Source of the DNA: Actinomycetota bacterium
GTDB lineage: Bacteria > Actinomycetota > Acidimicrobiia > Acidimicrobiales > CADCSY01
Length of the DNA stretch: 35,169 nucleotides
Direction: 5' to 3'
Assembly: GCA_004366205.1 (NCBI GenBank)
Contig: SIRW01000041.1
Span: 1 to 35,169, forward strand
Part shown: in pieces, positions 1 through 9,058 of the stretch
Layout: each line of letters starts with the position of its first letter
How positions within the stretch are numbered: position 1 is the stretch's first letter
Program-made: the position numbers and the translations under genes
Notes under the pieces: model-generated
The model's input: the letters and a program-made list of their open reading frames with translations, nothing else
What the model was told of the DNA's origin: nothing
Database searches by the model: none

Positions 1-889
1 GCTCCGAGCCACCGGCCTCGCCGGTGGCCGCCTCGCCGAGCACGGCCGTGTCCGGGCGTGCAGGCGCGGCCCCGCCGTGGCTGAGCTGCACGTTCGACGG
101 CACGGCGAGCGCCGCGGCGACGCCGATGGCCACGGCGAGCTTGTGCGCCACCACGCTGCTGCCGGTCGCGACCTCGTTGACGACAGGGGCCACCTGGGCG
201 GCAACACCCGCGCACGTGATCGGCCCGGCGCTCGCCGCGTGCGTCGCCGTCGCCGCGGCCGCGGGGTCCGGAGCGGGCGCGCCCGCCGACGCGAGCGCCT
301 TGCCCGGCCGGCGGCTCAAGGGGACGACGAACGCAGCGAAGGCGGCGACGCTGCCGAGCGCCCGGCGCAGGGCCGCCCGCGCCCGGTGCACCCGCGCCCG
401 GGCGTTGTCCTCGGTGACACCCGCGGCCTGCGCCACCTCGTCGTAGGTCAGGTCGTGGACGAACCGCAACACGAGCGCCTCCCGGTAGTTCCGGGGCAGC
501 CGCGCCCATGCGTCCGCCAGCTCGCCGTGGGGAAGGTCGACACCGAGGACCTCGTCGGCGGCGGGCTCGACCAGCCGCTCAGATCGACCGAACCGGTCGA
601 GGAGCGCCGACTCGCGGGCGCGGCGACTGCCTTCGTCGGCGCAGACGTTCTCGAGGATCCGGTGCAGCCAACCGGCGACGTTGTACTCCCCGTTGAAGCG
701 CGGCAGGGCCCGAAAGGCGCGCAGCAACGTCTCCTGCACGGCGTCCTCGGCGGCCTGCCCGTCGCGCAGGCGCCGCAGCGCGTGGCCCATCAGCGAGCCG
801 TGGTGGTTGCGGACCAGCGCGGCGAACGCCGCCGGGTCGCCCGCCTTGTGGGCCTCGACGAGAAGCCTGTCGTCGATGGAGATGGCCAC
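1..889 (-). CDS. ECF-type RNA polymerase sigma factor with C-terminal extension (3' end outside window)
   Basis: Read on the minus strand, 296 codons are open to the window edge with no stop. Residues about 20-90 form a sigma-70 region 2, with motifs AEDAVQETLLRAFRALPRF and GWLHRILENVCAD. Residues about 118-176 form a region 4 helix-turn-helix, with LPRNYREALVLRFVHDLTYDEVAQAAGVTEDNARARVHRAR-type residues. These are hallmarks of ECF sigma factors, which direct RNA polymerase to stress or envelope regulons. Beyond region 4 there are at least 120 more residues, Ala/Pro-rich, with a short hydrophobic stretch near residues 251-264, so this is a sigma factor with a long tail, perhaps membrane-linked or sensory (inference). 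The start is a GTG at 889 four bases after GGAGG; an adjacent GTG at 892 is the alternative. No anti-sigma gene is visible. A lipoprotein gene is divergent. Confidence 0.88.
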   Translation of the reverse strand, partial: MAISIDDRLLVEAHKAGDPAAFAALVRNHHGSLMGHALRRLRDGQAAEDAVQETLLRAFRALPRFNGEYNVAGWLHRILENVCADEGSRRARESALLDRFGRSERLVEPAADEVLGVDLPHGELADAWARLPRNYREALVLRFVHDLTYDEVAQAAGVTEDNARARVHRARAALRRALGSVAAFAAFVVPLSRRPGKALASAGAPAPDPAAAATATHAASAGPITCAGVAAQVAPVVNEVATGSSVVAHKLAVAIGVAAALAVPSNVQLSHGGAAPARPDTAVLGEAATGEAGGSE

Positions 890-949
890 CACGCCTCCCG
901 CGCCGGTCTCCGGGTAGTCCCCGCCTCGTGCTACCCCCGCCGGACCCGG

Positions 950-955
950 AGTGTA
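950..955 (-). promoter_or_regulatory. Possible -10 box of the sigma factor gene
   Basis: On the minus strand the context is GGTTACACT. TACACT fits TANNNT and would give a leader of about 50 bases. The same GGTTACACT string precedes the short ORF at 14972. No convincing -35 was seen. The rest of the 893-1126 gap shows nothing I can name. Confidence 0.35.
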
Positions 956-1126
956 ACCACCCTCATCGACGTCGTCCCGGTGGCCGCCAGCCGGGCGGTG
1001 GGCACCGCCGAGAGCAGGCAGTACCAAGGCCCGCCTCCCCGGTTCTTCTGTCATCGCCCCCCCGGCCAGTTGTCCGCACTGATCGCAGGCCCGTCGCACC
1101 GAGCGCGCGCCAGCCCGGCTGAGCGC

Positions 1127-1132
1127 TACCGT
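1127..1132 (+). promoter_or_regulatory. -10 box TACCGT of a leaderless lipoprotein gene
   Basis: TACCGT lies 8 bases before the ATG at 1141 and no purine-rich ribosome binding site fits between. A transcript starting about 7 bases after the -10 box would begin at or next to the start codon. Confidence 0.45.
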
Positions 1133-1140
1133 GCCGGGCC

Positions 1141-2064
1141 ATGGAGCCGCACCGATCGATCCCCGTCCGCCTGGCTTCGATCCTGCTCCCGGCTGTCGCG
1201 GTGCTCGCCGCCTGTGGTGGGGGCAACGAGACCCCGAGTGCCGCCAGCCCGAGCGCGGACGAACCAAGCGCAGCCGCCGCCGTCTGCTCGGAGCTCCCCG
1301 AGATCGTCACCGCGCCGTTGACGCCTGAGGGTGTCACGGCGCTCGACGACGCGACCGAGCAGGCTGCGGGCGCCGTCGGGGACGCCCTGCGCGCACTCGT
1401 CGACGGGCTGCGTGCGAGCGACGTCGCCGCCAGCCGCGCCGCCGCCCAAGACGCAGAAGGGGCCTGCGCCGACGAGGGTGTCGCCGTGACCGGCCTCGCC
1501 GCGCAGGTGGAGGGCTCGTTCCACCTCGCCGGTGCCAGCACCACACCCACCTACACGTGCACGGGCGCCGACGCCACGAGCCAGACGCTGCTGGACGTGC
1601 TGGCCGAGGGCGCAGTGAACTTCGAGCCCACCCTGACGGTGGACCCGGTCGCACCGGTGCCCGCCCAAGGCGACGCGTTCACGGCGCGCTTCTCGGGGTC
1701 GCTCGCCGTCGATCCCGACATCGTCGCCAGCGTGATCGAAGCGGGGATCACGACCGCGTCGCTGTCGGAGGTGACCATCCGGGTGCTGCCGGGAGTGGGC
1801 GTGGAGGGCGAAGAGCTGGTCGCTGAGGTTCCCCCTGCGACGTTCACGCTCGAGCCGGACCAGCCCGTTGGCCTCGACGTCGGCCCCTTCGAGCAGCAGT
1901 TCACGCGCACGGACGCCGCCGGGCAGCCCGTCAGCTTCGAAGCGGGACCGATGACGATTACGATCGGCGCCGCGCTGGCCGGCGCGCCGATCGAGCTGCG
2001 GCTGTCGTGCGAGCCCGGCGGGGCCACCAGCGCGACGCTGACCGAGGCCTTGGCGCACGGCTAG
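1141..2064 (+). CDS. Putative secreted lipoprotein of unknown function
   Basis: The product has 307 residues. It begins with a short basic N-terminus, a hydrophobic segment, and the lipobox VLAAC with Cys25, followed by a Gly/Ser/Pro/Ala-rich linker. This indicates export and lipid anchoring on the outer face of the membrane. The mature part has a helical Ala-rich region (about 60-120) and then a beta-rich half (about 140-300) with two cysteines, in TYTCTGADA and LSCEPGG, spaced as if to close an Ig-like beta sandwich with a disulfide. I do not recognise a named family with confidence; actinobacterial beta-sandwich domains of unknown function look similar. It is divergent from the sigma factor gene and could belong to the same regulon (inference). 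The ATG follows a TACCGT box and has no ribosome binding site. Confidence 0.78.
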   Translation: MEPHRSIPVRLASILLPAVAVLAACGGGNETPSAASPSADEPSAAAAVCSELPEIVTAPLTPEGVTALDDATEQAAGAVGDALRALVDGLRASDVAASRAAAQDAEGACADEGVAVTGLAAQVEGSFHLAGASTTPTYTCTGADATSQTLLDVLAEGAVNFEPTLTVDPVAPVPAQGDAFTARFSGSLAVDPDIVASVIEAGITTASLSEVTIRVLPGVGVEGEELVAEVPPATFTLEPDQPVGLDVGPFEQQFTRTDAAGQPVSFEAGPMTITIGAALAGAPIELRLSCEPGGATSATLTEALAHG

Positions 2065-2086
2065 GACAAGCCCGGATCAGCGTTCG

Positions 2087-3673
<1,587 letters not shown>

Positions 3674-3679
3674 GGGCCA

Positions 3680-3685
3680 AGCCTA
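3680..3685 (-). promoter_or_regulatory. -10 box TAGGCT of the mutase gene (leaderless)
   Basis: Minus-strand TAGGCT is separated from the ATG by only 6 bases (TTGGCC type spacer), leaving no room for a Shine-Dalgarno sequence. The same hexamer at the same or similar spacing precedes the genes starting at 21910 and 28197. Confidence 0.5.
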
Positions 3686-3743
3686 CGGACGGGGGGTGGG
3701 CCGGAGCGAGCCGGCTCAGGTTGCTCCGCTGGGCGGGTGCACG

Positions 3744-3793
3744 ACAACTGGGAAAGGTACTCCCGGTAATCCGCAACTCCCGTACCCAGTTGT
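3744..3793. repeat. Interrupted inverted repeat, possible terminator or REP-like hairpin
   Basis: The arms ACAACTGGG (3744-3752) and CCCAGTTGT (3785-3793) are perfect complements, and GTAC/GTAC extends the stem after a four-base bulge. The element lies 22 bases downstream of the stop of the 3815-5431 gene and about 60 bases upstream of the mutase promoter. It could terminate the former or act as an operator of the latter. A similar-sized hairpin sits inside the neighbouring gene at 4566-4616. Confidence 0.45.
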
Positions 3794-3814
3794 GCGCCTC
3801 CGGGGCGCCTGCGC

Positions 3815-5431
3815 TCACGCCAGGCGGCGGCGTTCGACCCAGAGGGCGAGGGCGGCGAAGGCGGAGGCGGCGGCGAGCAGCACGACGAGGGCGACGAGCG
3901 CGGGCGAGGCGAGGGGCGACCAGGCGAGGAGCGCCCGGGTGGAGTCGGCCAGGCCGGTCTCGGTGCTCCCCCACCAGCGATCCAGGGTCCACACGCCGGC
4001 CTGGAGCTGGAGGGCGCCGGCGACGCCGAGCACGGCCAGCGGCGCCCACCGCCGGTGGCGACCGAGCAGCGACACCACCCCGGCGGCGGCGACGGCGGCG
4101 ACCCCAGCGAGGCCCGGGTACGTGTAGCGACCGTGGATGCCGCGGGGCGCGCCGGTGTCGAGGTACAGGTCGAGCGCGCCATAGGCGACGACGGCGAAGA
4201 TCCCCAGGAACGGCAGGCACAGCACGGCCAGGTCTGCGCGGGTCGCCCCCGTCCGCACCACGGCGAAGGCGGCCCCGACGAGCGCCAGCAGGACGAGCGA
4301 GGCGACCACGCCGGGGGTCGTGGACCCGCCAGGCACGGTGACCGGCTCGAACCAGAACCGGGAGGCGAAGCGCTCGAGGGCGAACGGCGCCCACCACGCC
4401 AGGTCGGGCGTGAAGCCCTCGGGCACGCCCCGCTCGACGAACGGCAGTGGCTGCAGCGAGCCGTGGCGCACCAGGTTGGCGACCCACCACCACAGCCCGC
4501 CCGCCAGCATCACCCCGAGGGCCGCCCCACCCCGGCGGCCGAGCAGCCCCCACCCCCGACCCATCCGTTCTGGGTGGCGCTCGGTCCCGCCCGCTGGAAC
4601 CTGGCGCACCCAGAACCGGGAGAGGAGGGGGCGGCGGGCGCCGAGGAGGTAGGCGGCGGCCACGACGGGGGGCAGGGCGAGGGCGAAGCCCTTGGTGAGC
4701 AGGGCGAGGGCGCCGAGGACCCCGACGGCGACGGCGGTGCGGGCCGACAGGTCGCCCTTGGCGACGCCTGCGAGCAGCGCGGTCATGGCCGCCACGAGCA
4801 CGACGAGCAGGTTGTCGTTGTTCACCGACGAACCGATGTGGGTGAGCATCGGGACGGCGAGGGGCAGCGTGGCCGCCACGAGCGCGGCGGCCCGGTCGCC
4901 GGTCGCCCGCCACGCCGTCGCCCAGGCCAGCACCGGCAGGGGGAGCACCAGCACGGCGCTGTAGAAGCGCAGCAGCAGGACCTCGACGTCGTAGGCCATG
5001 GTGAACGGCAGGGCGTCGGCCGCGGCCAGCACGACCGCCCCGCCCAGGTAGTACAGCGGCGGGTGCTGGGTCATCTGCTGGGGGATGTCCGACGGCCGGT
5101 CCGGCCCCAGGTCGGCGAAGGTGAGCCGCTCTCCCCGGGGCGGGGCGAGCCGGCGATCGAAGGGCAAACCCGGGTCCCACGGGCGGTAGGCGACCAGCCC
5201 CCACGAGTTGGTGACCTCGACCGACAGGCGCCGCTCCCCCGGATCGGGCCAGCGCCACTCGGCCCGCACCGCCCGGGTCATGTCGACGTGGGCGGGCTCG
5301 TCCGGTGACCGGTAGGTCGGGAACAGCACCGCCTGCACGGCGAGCAGCAGCCCGAACACGGCGACGAGCGCCCACACGGCCTGCGGCGGGCGCGCGCGGG
5401 CGCCCCCGCCCGGTGGAGGCCGGGGCGTCAC
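3815..5431 (-). CDS. DUF2142-type polytopic membrane protein
   Basis: The 538-residue protein has about ten hydrophobic segments. After the first (about 19-36) come SPDEPAHVDM (42-51), QHPPLYYLGG (122-131) and GSSVNNDNLLV (200-210). These match the DUF2142 family of predicted membrane proteins, which resemble GT-C glycosyltransferases, with an acidic motif and a His-Pro-Pro loop on the outer face. The likely role is transfer of a sugar from a lipid-linked donor to an envelope acceptor (inference; the family lacks a firm biochemical assignment to my knowledge). GTG at 5431 is used as the start; the next gene upstream on the same strand ends 34 bases before it, so the two may be co-transcribed. 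Residues about 272-289, in a loop between membrane segments, are encoded by a strong inverted repeat (see 4566-4616). Confidence 0.8.
   Translation of the reverse strand: MTPRPPPGGGARARPPQAVWALVAVFGLLLAVQAVLFPTYRSPDEPAHVDMTRAVRAEWRWPDPGERRLSVEVTNSWGLVAYRPWDPGLPFDRRLAPPRGERLTFADLGPDRPSDIPQQMTQHPPLYYLGGAVVLAAADALPFTMAYDVEVLLLRFYSAVLVLPLPVLAWATAWRATGDRAAALVAATLPLAVPMLTHIGSSVNNDNLLVVLVAAMTALLAGVAKGDLSARTAVAVGVLGALALLTKGFALALPPVVAAAYLLGARRPLLSRFWVRQVPAGGTERHPERMGRGWGLLGRRGGAALGVMLAGGLWWWVANLVRHGSLQPLPFVERGVPEGFTPDLAWWAPFALERFASRFWFEPVTVPGGSTTPGVVASLVLLALVGAAFAVVRTGATRADLAVLCLPFLGIFAVVAYGALDLYLDTGAPRGIHGRYTYPGLAGVAAVAAAGVVSLLGRHRRWAPLAVLGVAGALQLQAGVWTLDRWWGSTETGLADSTRALLAWSPLASPALVALVVLLAAASAFAALALWVERRRLA
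4566..4616. repeat. 51-bp inverted repeat inside a coding region
   Basis: The left arm GTTCTGGGTGGCGC (4567-4580) pairs with GCGCACCCAGAAC (4604-4616) with one bulged base, and the stem continues through GGTCCC/GGAACC to a loop of about 7 bases. It lies within the DUF2142 gene and keeps the frame. Its size and CTGGG...CCCAG arms recall the intergenic hairpin at 3744-3793. Confidence 0.55.
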
Positions 5432-5465
5432 GCTCGCACGGTGGCCGGGGACGGTGATCGCCGGG

Positions 5466-7802
5466 TCAGGCGAGGCCGTCGACGACGATGCCGAGGATCT
5501 GGTCCTCGTTGCCGATCGTGGCCCGGAACCCGCCCCGCTGCCCGCCGACCGTGTAGAAGCCGACCAGGTGCATGGGGGCCTCGGACTGCTGCGGGCTCGT
5601 GCGGCCGCCGAAGGTGCTCTCGCCCGTGAGGCTGGCGCTGGCGAGGAGCGACCCGCCCTGGTTGCTGCGGATCTGGAGCTGGCCGGAGAACGTGACGCGC
5701 GCCTGCGGCTGGCCCGGCCCGTACTGGGTGACGCGCGTGAACTGCAGCGTCAGGCTGAAGTTGCCCTGGGGGTAGGCCGTGCCCCGGTGGGTGACCGGCA
5801 GGTCGCCGCTGTAGGTCCAGGTGCACGTGCGGGTGACGGTGGGGCTGGTCGGCACCGAGTCGGCGTCGCGGGGGTCGCAGCCCGCGGGGGTCCGCTGGGC
5901 GGGCAGGGTCTGGTCGCTGCCACCGGGGGTCGTGGTGGTGAGCCGCTGGGCGCCCTGCCCCCAGCTCAGGGCCACGGCGCTCGTCTCGTGCCCGGAGGGG
6001 CTGACCCCCCGGGCCTGGACGCTGGTGACCCCCGTGGCGGGCACGCAGAAGAAGCGGCTCTGCTCGGCCGGGTAGGCGGCGCCGGTCTCGAACGGGACGG
6101 CGCCGGCGTCGACGAGCTCGCCGCCGGAGGTGTTAAGGGCGAGCCACTGGCTGCCCGTCAGGGCGTTGCGGTAGGCGCACACCTTGGGACCCTCGGCCTC
6201 GACCGGGTCGCCAGGACCGCCGTGGACGCCCCCGTTGCTGCCGGTCGTGTGGTGCTCGGTGAACGCCATGTTCGTGTAGAAAACCTGCGACCCGACGATG
6301 CCGGGAGCCAGGTCGCCACGGACGTCCTCGTCGTAGATGCCACCGGACAGGACCTCGGCGAGGTCGAGCTCGGCACCCGCGCCGACGGCAGCGGTGCCGC
6401 CGAAGACGAAGCCGAAGCCGCCGTGGTTGTCCTCGCCGGGCTCGCCGGCGGTGCGCATCGAGCCCTCGTCGGGCCAGAGCCCCTCCAGGTACTCCTGGAC
6501 GACCGGCGGCACGCCGTCGCGGGCGACGAGCAGCAGCGGGCTCGCCAGATCGGACGCCTCACCGCCGATCGTCGTGGTGCCGTCGTTCTGCTCGACGGGC
6601 ACCGCCAGGCGCTCGGGCGGGGTGGCGGTGCCGTCGTAGGTGTCGAGGAAGTAGGCGCTGGCGAGGGCGTCGGGCCACCCGACGTGGGCGTCGGTGCGGC
6701 CCTCGGAGCGGGCGATGCCGACGGCCAGGTTGCTGTAGTAGCCGGTGTCGCCCGCACCGACGATGGGCGTCGAGTCGAACGCCCGACCCTCGTAGTGGCC
6801 GAAGAGCTGGCGGGCGATGAGCACGCTGGTCTCGAAGCGGTCCTCGCCGGCGATGCGGTGGACCGCAGCGCCGCCCGCCGCGGTGGCCGCCGCCTCGGCG
6901 ACCTCCTCGGGGATGGCGTTGGTGCCGCCGAGCACGACGATGTTGTCGGGCGACAGCGCCATCAGCGCCGCGGTCGTCTCGGGCGCCAGGCCCAGGCTCG
7001 AGGTGAGCAGCACAGGCACGTTGTTGCTGGCCGCGAACGGGCCGACCGCCAGGGCGTCGGCGCCGGTGAAGCCCTCGGCCAGGATCACGGTGTTGAGCAG
7101 CGTCGAGCGGTCGCCGGTCGCGGGCCCGGCGTGCAGGGTGATGTTGGGCAGCCCGGCGGTGCCGGCGACGACGGCGGCGATGCGCCGGGCGGTGTCGAAG
7201 CGGTTCTCGCCGGCGATGCGCACGACGTTGCGGGCGATGGTGTTGACCTCGTTGAACACCGAGGACGGCACGGCGGCCGTGCCGCCCAGGACCACGGCGT
7301 CGATCGGGTCGTCGCACGCGTCGGCGATGGCGTCGAGCGCGGCGCGGGTGCCGGCCGGCAGGCTCGTGGCGCCCTGGCGACCCGAGCCGGTCAGCAGCAG
7401 CACGGCGCCGCCGGTGTCGATCGAGCGACCCTCGATCGTGGCCACGAGGTCCTTCAGCGGCGCCGAGGCGAGGGCGTCGGCGGGGTTGTCCTGGGCGGCG
7501 ATGACCACCGCGCCGGGGCACGTGCCGAAGCCGTAGGCCAGGTCGGGGTCGTCGCCGTCGGCCTCGTTGAAGGGGTACCCGCCCGAGCTGGCCTGGTTCA
7601 CCGCCGAGACGAGCGCGAGGGTGCCGGCGGTCTCGGCCCGGCCCTGGCCGGCGAACCGCAGCGTGTAGGCGGTGGTGCCGAGCTCGTGGCCGTCGGGGAA
7701 GGAGGCCGGCGTCTGGGCCGGGCTGGGCTGGGCCAGCACACCCACGGTGACGGCCAGCGCCGCCAGCACGGCGACCGATGCTCGGCGGGTCGTTCTCCTC
7801 AC
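5466..7802 (-). CDS. Secreted protein with cell-wall-binding repeat 2 domains
   Basis: The product is 778 residues from a GTG at 7802, which follows GAGGAGG by 5 bases. The open frame runs further upstream, but this start puts a signal peptide (basic RRTTRR, hydrophobic 9-24, cleavage near AQPSPAQT) at the N-terminus. Two clear cell-wall-binding repeat 2 units follow: AVVLGGTAAVPSSV with RIAGENRFDTARRIA (169-209), and VVLGGTNAIPEEV with RIAGEDRFETSVLIA (289-330); a more diverged unit precedes them. In clostridia and actinobacteria these repeats bind anionic wall polymers. The remaining ~440 residues are beta-rich and unassigned, ending in a possible ligand-binding sandwich. The protein is therefore wall-attached and surface-exposed. 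Its gene is head-to-head with a flippase-like gene that opens a glycan island. Confidence 0.85.
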   Translation of the reverse strand: MRRTTRRASVAVLAALAVTVGVLAQPSPAQTPASFPDGHELGTTAYTLRFAGQGRAETAGTLALVSAVNQASSGGYPFNEADGDDPDLAYGFGTCPGAVVIAAQDNPADALASAPLKDLVATIEGRSIDTGGAVLLLTGSGRQGATSLPAGTRAALDAIADACDDPIDAVVLGGTAAVPSSVFNEVNTIARNVVRIAGENRFDTARRIAAVVAGTAGLPNITLHAGPATGDRSTLLNTVILAEGFTGADALAVGPFAASNNVPVLLTSSLGLAPETTAALMALSPDNIVVLGGTNAIPEEVAEAAATAAGGAAVHRIAGEDRFETSVLIARQLFGHYEGRAFDSTPIVGAGDTGYYSNLAVGIARSEGRTDAHVGWPDALASAYFLDTYDGTATPPERLAVPVEQNDGTTTIGGEASDLASPLLLVARDGVPPVVQEYLEGLWPDEGSMRTAGEPGEDNHGGFGFVFGGTAAVGAGAELDLAEVLSGGIYDEDVRGDLAPGIVGSQVFYTNMAFTEHHTTGSNGGVHGGPGDPVEAEGPKVCAYRNALTGSQWLALNTSGGELVDAGAVPFETGAAYPAEQSRFFCVPATGVTSVQARGVSPSGHETSAVALSWGQGAQRLTTTTPGGSDQTLPAQRTPAGCDPRDADSVPTSPTVTRTCTWTYSGDLPVTHRGTAYPQGNFSLTLQFTRVTQYGPGQPQARVTFSGQLQIRSNQGGSLLASASLTGESTFGGRTSPQQSEAPMHLVGFYTVGGQRGGFRATIGNEDQILGIVVDGLA

Positions 7803-7900
7803 GTGATCCTCCTCGGGGCAGCGGAGCGCGCCGCCGCCTGCCCCTGCTCGACGATGCCCGGTCCGGCGCTCCCGTGCGCGAACCGGCCGATGAAGGCCGA

Positions 7901-7906
7901 ATCGTA
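7901..7906 (-). promoter_or_regulatory. Possible -10 box TACGAT of the wall-binding protein gene
   Basis: Minus-strand TACGAT matches TANNNT and lies in a locally AT-richer stretch of the divergent gap 7803-7986. It implies a leader of about 90 bases before the GTG at 7802, which does have a good ribosome binding site. No -35 was recognised. Confidence 0.3.
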
Positions 7907-7986
7907 CTGCACGCCCGTGCCGGTCCGGGGCATCGGGCGGCGTCGGTGCCGGGTGGGGCGGGGTGGGCGTGCGACACTTGCCGTCC

Positions 7987-9045
7987 GTGGCCCCCGCTTC
8001 TGTGACCCCGCCGCCGGCTCCGGCGCGGTCGCGGTCGCGGCGGGCCGGGTGGGCGGCGGTCAAGTGGGGCTTCGCCCTGCTGGTGGTGGTGTTCCTCGTG
8101 CGGGTGGCCGCCGACAACGTCGACGCCCTGCGCGACACGTCCCTTGAGCTCCGGCCCCTGTGGCTGCTGGCCTCGGCGCCGCTGGTGGCGGGCGGCAGCC
8201 TCCTGCTGCCCCTCGCGTGGCGGCACCTCGTCGCCGCCTACGGGCCCCGGCTGCGCAAGCGCGACGCCATGCGCATCTGGTTCGTCTCGCAGGCGAGCCG
8301 CTTCATCCCCTCGGGCATGGCGACGGTCGCCTCCCGGGTGGTGCTGGCCCACCGCGAGGGGGTGCCGCGGTCGCTGGCGGGGGCGAGCGTGCTGGTCGAG
8401 GGCGGCATCATCCTCCTGCTCGGCGGGCTGGTCGCCGGCGTGTTCCTGCCCTCGAGCCTGGCGCCCGCACCGATCCGGCTGCTGCTGGTCGCCGGGTGCG
8501 CCGGCGCCCTGCTCGCCCTGCCGTGGGTGCTGGCGATCGGCGGCCGGCTGGTCTCGCGGTTGCCGGCGCTGGCGCCCGACGACCTCGACCTGCGCCAGCT
8601 CTACGAGGCGGTGGCGATCTACGCCACCAACACCGTCGCCAAGTCGCTCGGGTTCCTGTTCCTGGCGGCGTCGATCCTGCCGCTGTCGGCGACCGACGCC
8701 CCCCTCGTGATCGGCGCCATCAACGGCGCCGTGGTGATCGGCATGCTGGGCATCACCCCGGGCGGGCTGGGCGTGCGCGAGGGCGTGCTCGCCGCCCTGC
8801 TCGCCCACCGCTTCAGCCTGGGCGACGCCGCCGCCTTCGCCGTGGCCATGCGGGCCTGGGACTTCGCGTTCGAGCTGATCTGGCTGTCGGCCGCCGCCGT
8901 GGCCGGCCGCCGCCGTGACCGCGAGCGCGAGGACGCTCTCGCCGCCGGCGCCGGCGCCGGCGCCGGTCCGCCGCACCCCGACGCCGCACTTTCCGGACCC
9001 CGAACGTCGCCATCCGGCCTCGAGCGTCCGGAAAGCGCCGGGTGA
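7987..9045 (+). CDS. Flippase-like membrane protein (LPG synthase TM / UPF0104 family)
   Basis: The protein has 352 residues from GTG 7987; an in-frame GTG at 7963 is the alternative. There are seven to eight membrane segments. It has the family signatures FVSQASRFIPSGMATVASRVVLAHREG in the first half and the glycine-rich ITPGGLGVREGVLAALL in the second half. This is the membrane domain known from MprF and from AglD-like proteins, thought to flip or handle lipid-linked substrates. No catalytic aminoacyl-transferase domain is attached, so lipid or lipid-linked sugar transport is more likely than lysyl-PG synthesis (inference). The C-terminus is a cytoplasmic tail with a GCCGGC microsatellite encoding AGAGAGAG. 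A paralogue is at 13944-14915. GACACT 8 bases before the GTG suggests a leaderless start. Confidence 0.85.
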   Translation: MAPASVTPPPAPARSRSRRAGWAAVKWGFALLVVVFLVRVAADNVDALRDTSLELRPLWLLASAPLVAGGSLLLPLAWRHLVAAYGPRLRKRDAMRIWFVSQASRFIPSGMATVASRVVLAHREGVPRSLAGASVLVEGGIILLLGGLVAGVFLPSSLAPAPIRLLLVAGCAGALLALPWVLAIGGRLVSRLPALAPDDLDLRQLYEAVAIYATNTVAKSLGFLFLAASILPLSATDAPLVIGAINGAVVIGMLGITPGGLGVREGVLAALLAHRFSLGDAAAFAVAMRAWDFAFELIWLSAAAVAGRRRDREREDALAAGAGAGAGPPHPDAALSGPRTSPSGLERPESAG

Positions 9046-9058
9046 CGGGTGAGCGGCG

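Noticed and set aside
77-1321. Long plus-strand frame opposite the sigma factor gene
   Set aside because: The minus strand gives a coherent ECF sigma factor; the plus frame has Arg/Gly-rich composition typical of antisense frames in high-GC DNA.
8936-8970. GCCGGC microsatellite as an intergenic repeat
   Set aside because: It lies within the coding tail of the flippase-like protein and simply encodes Ala-Gly repeats.
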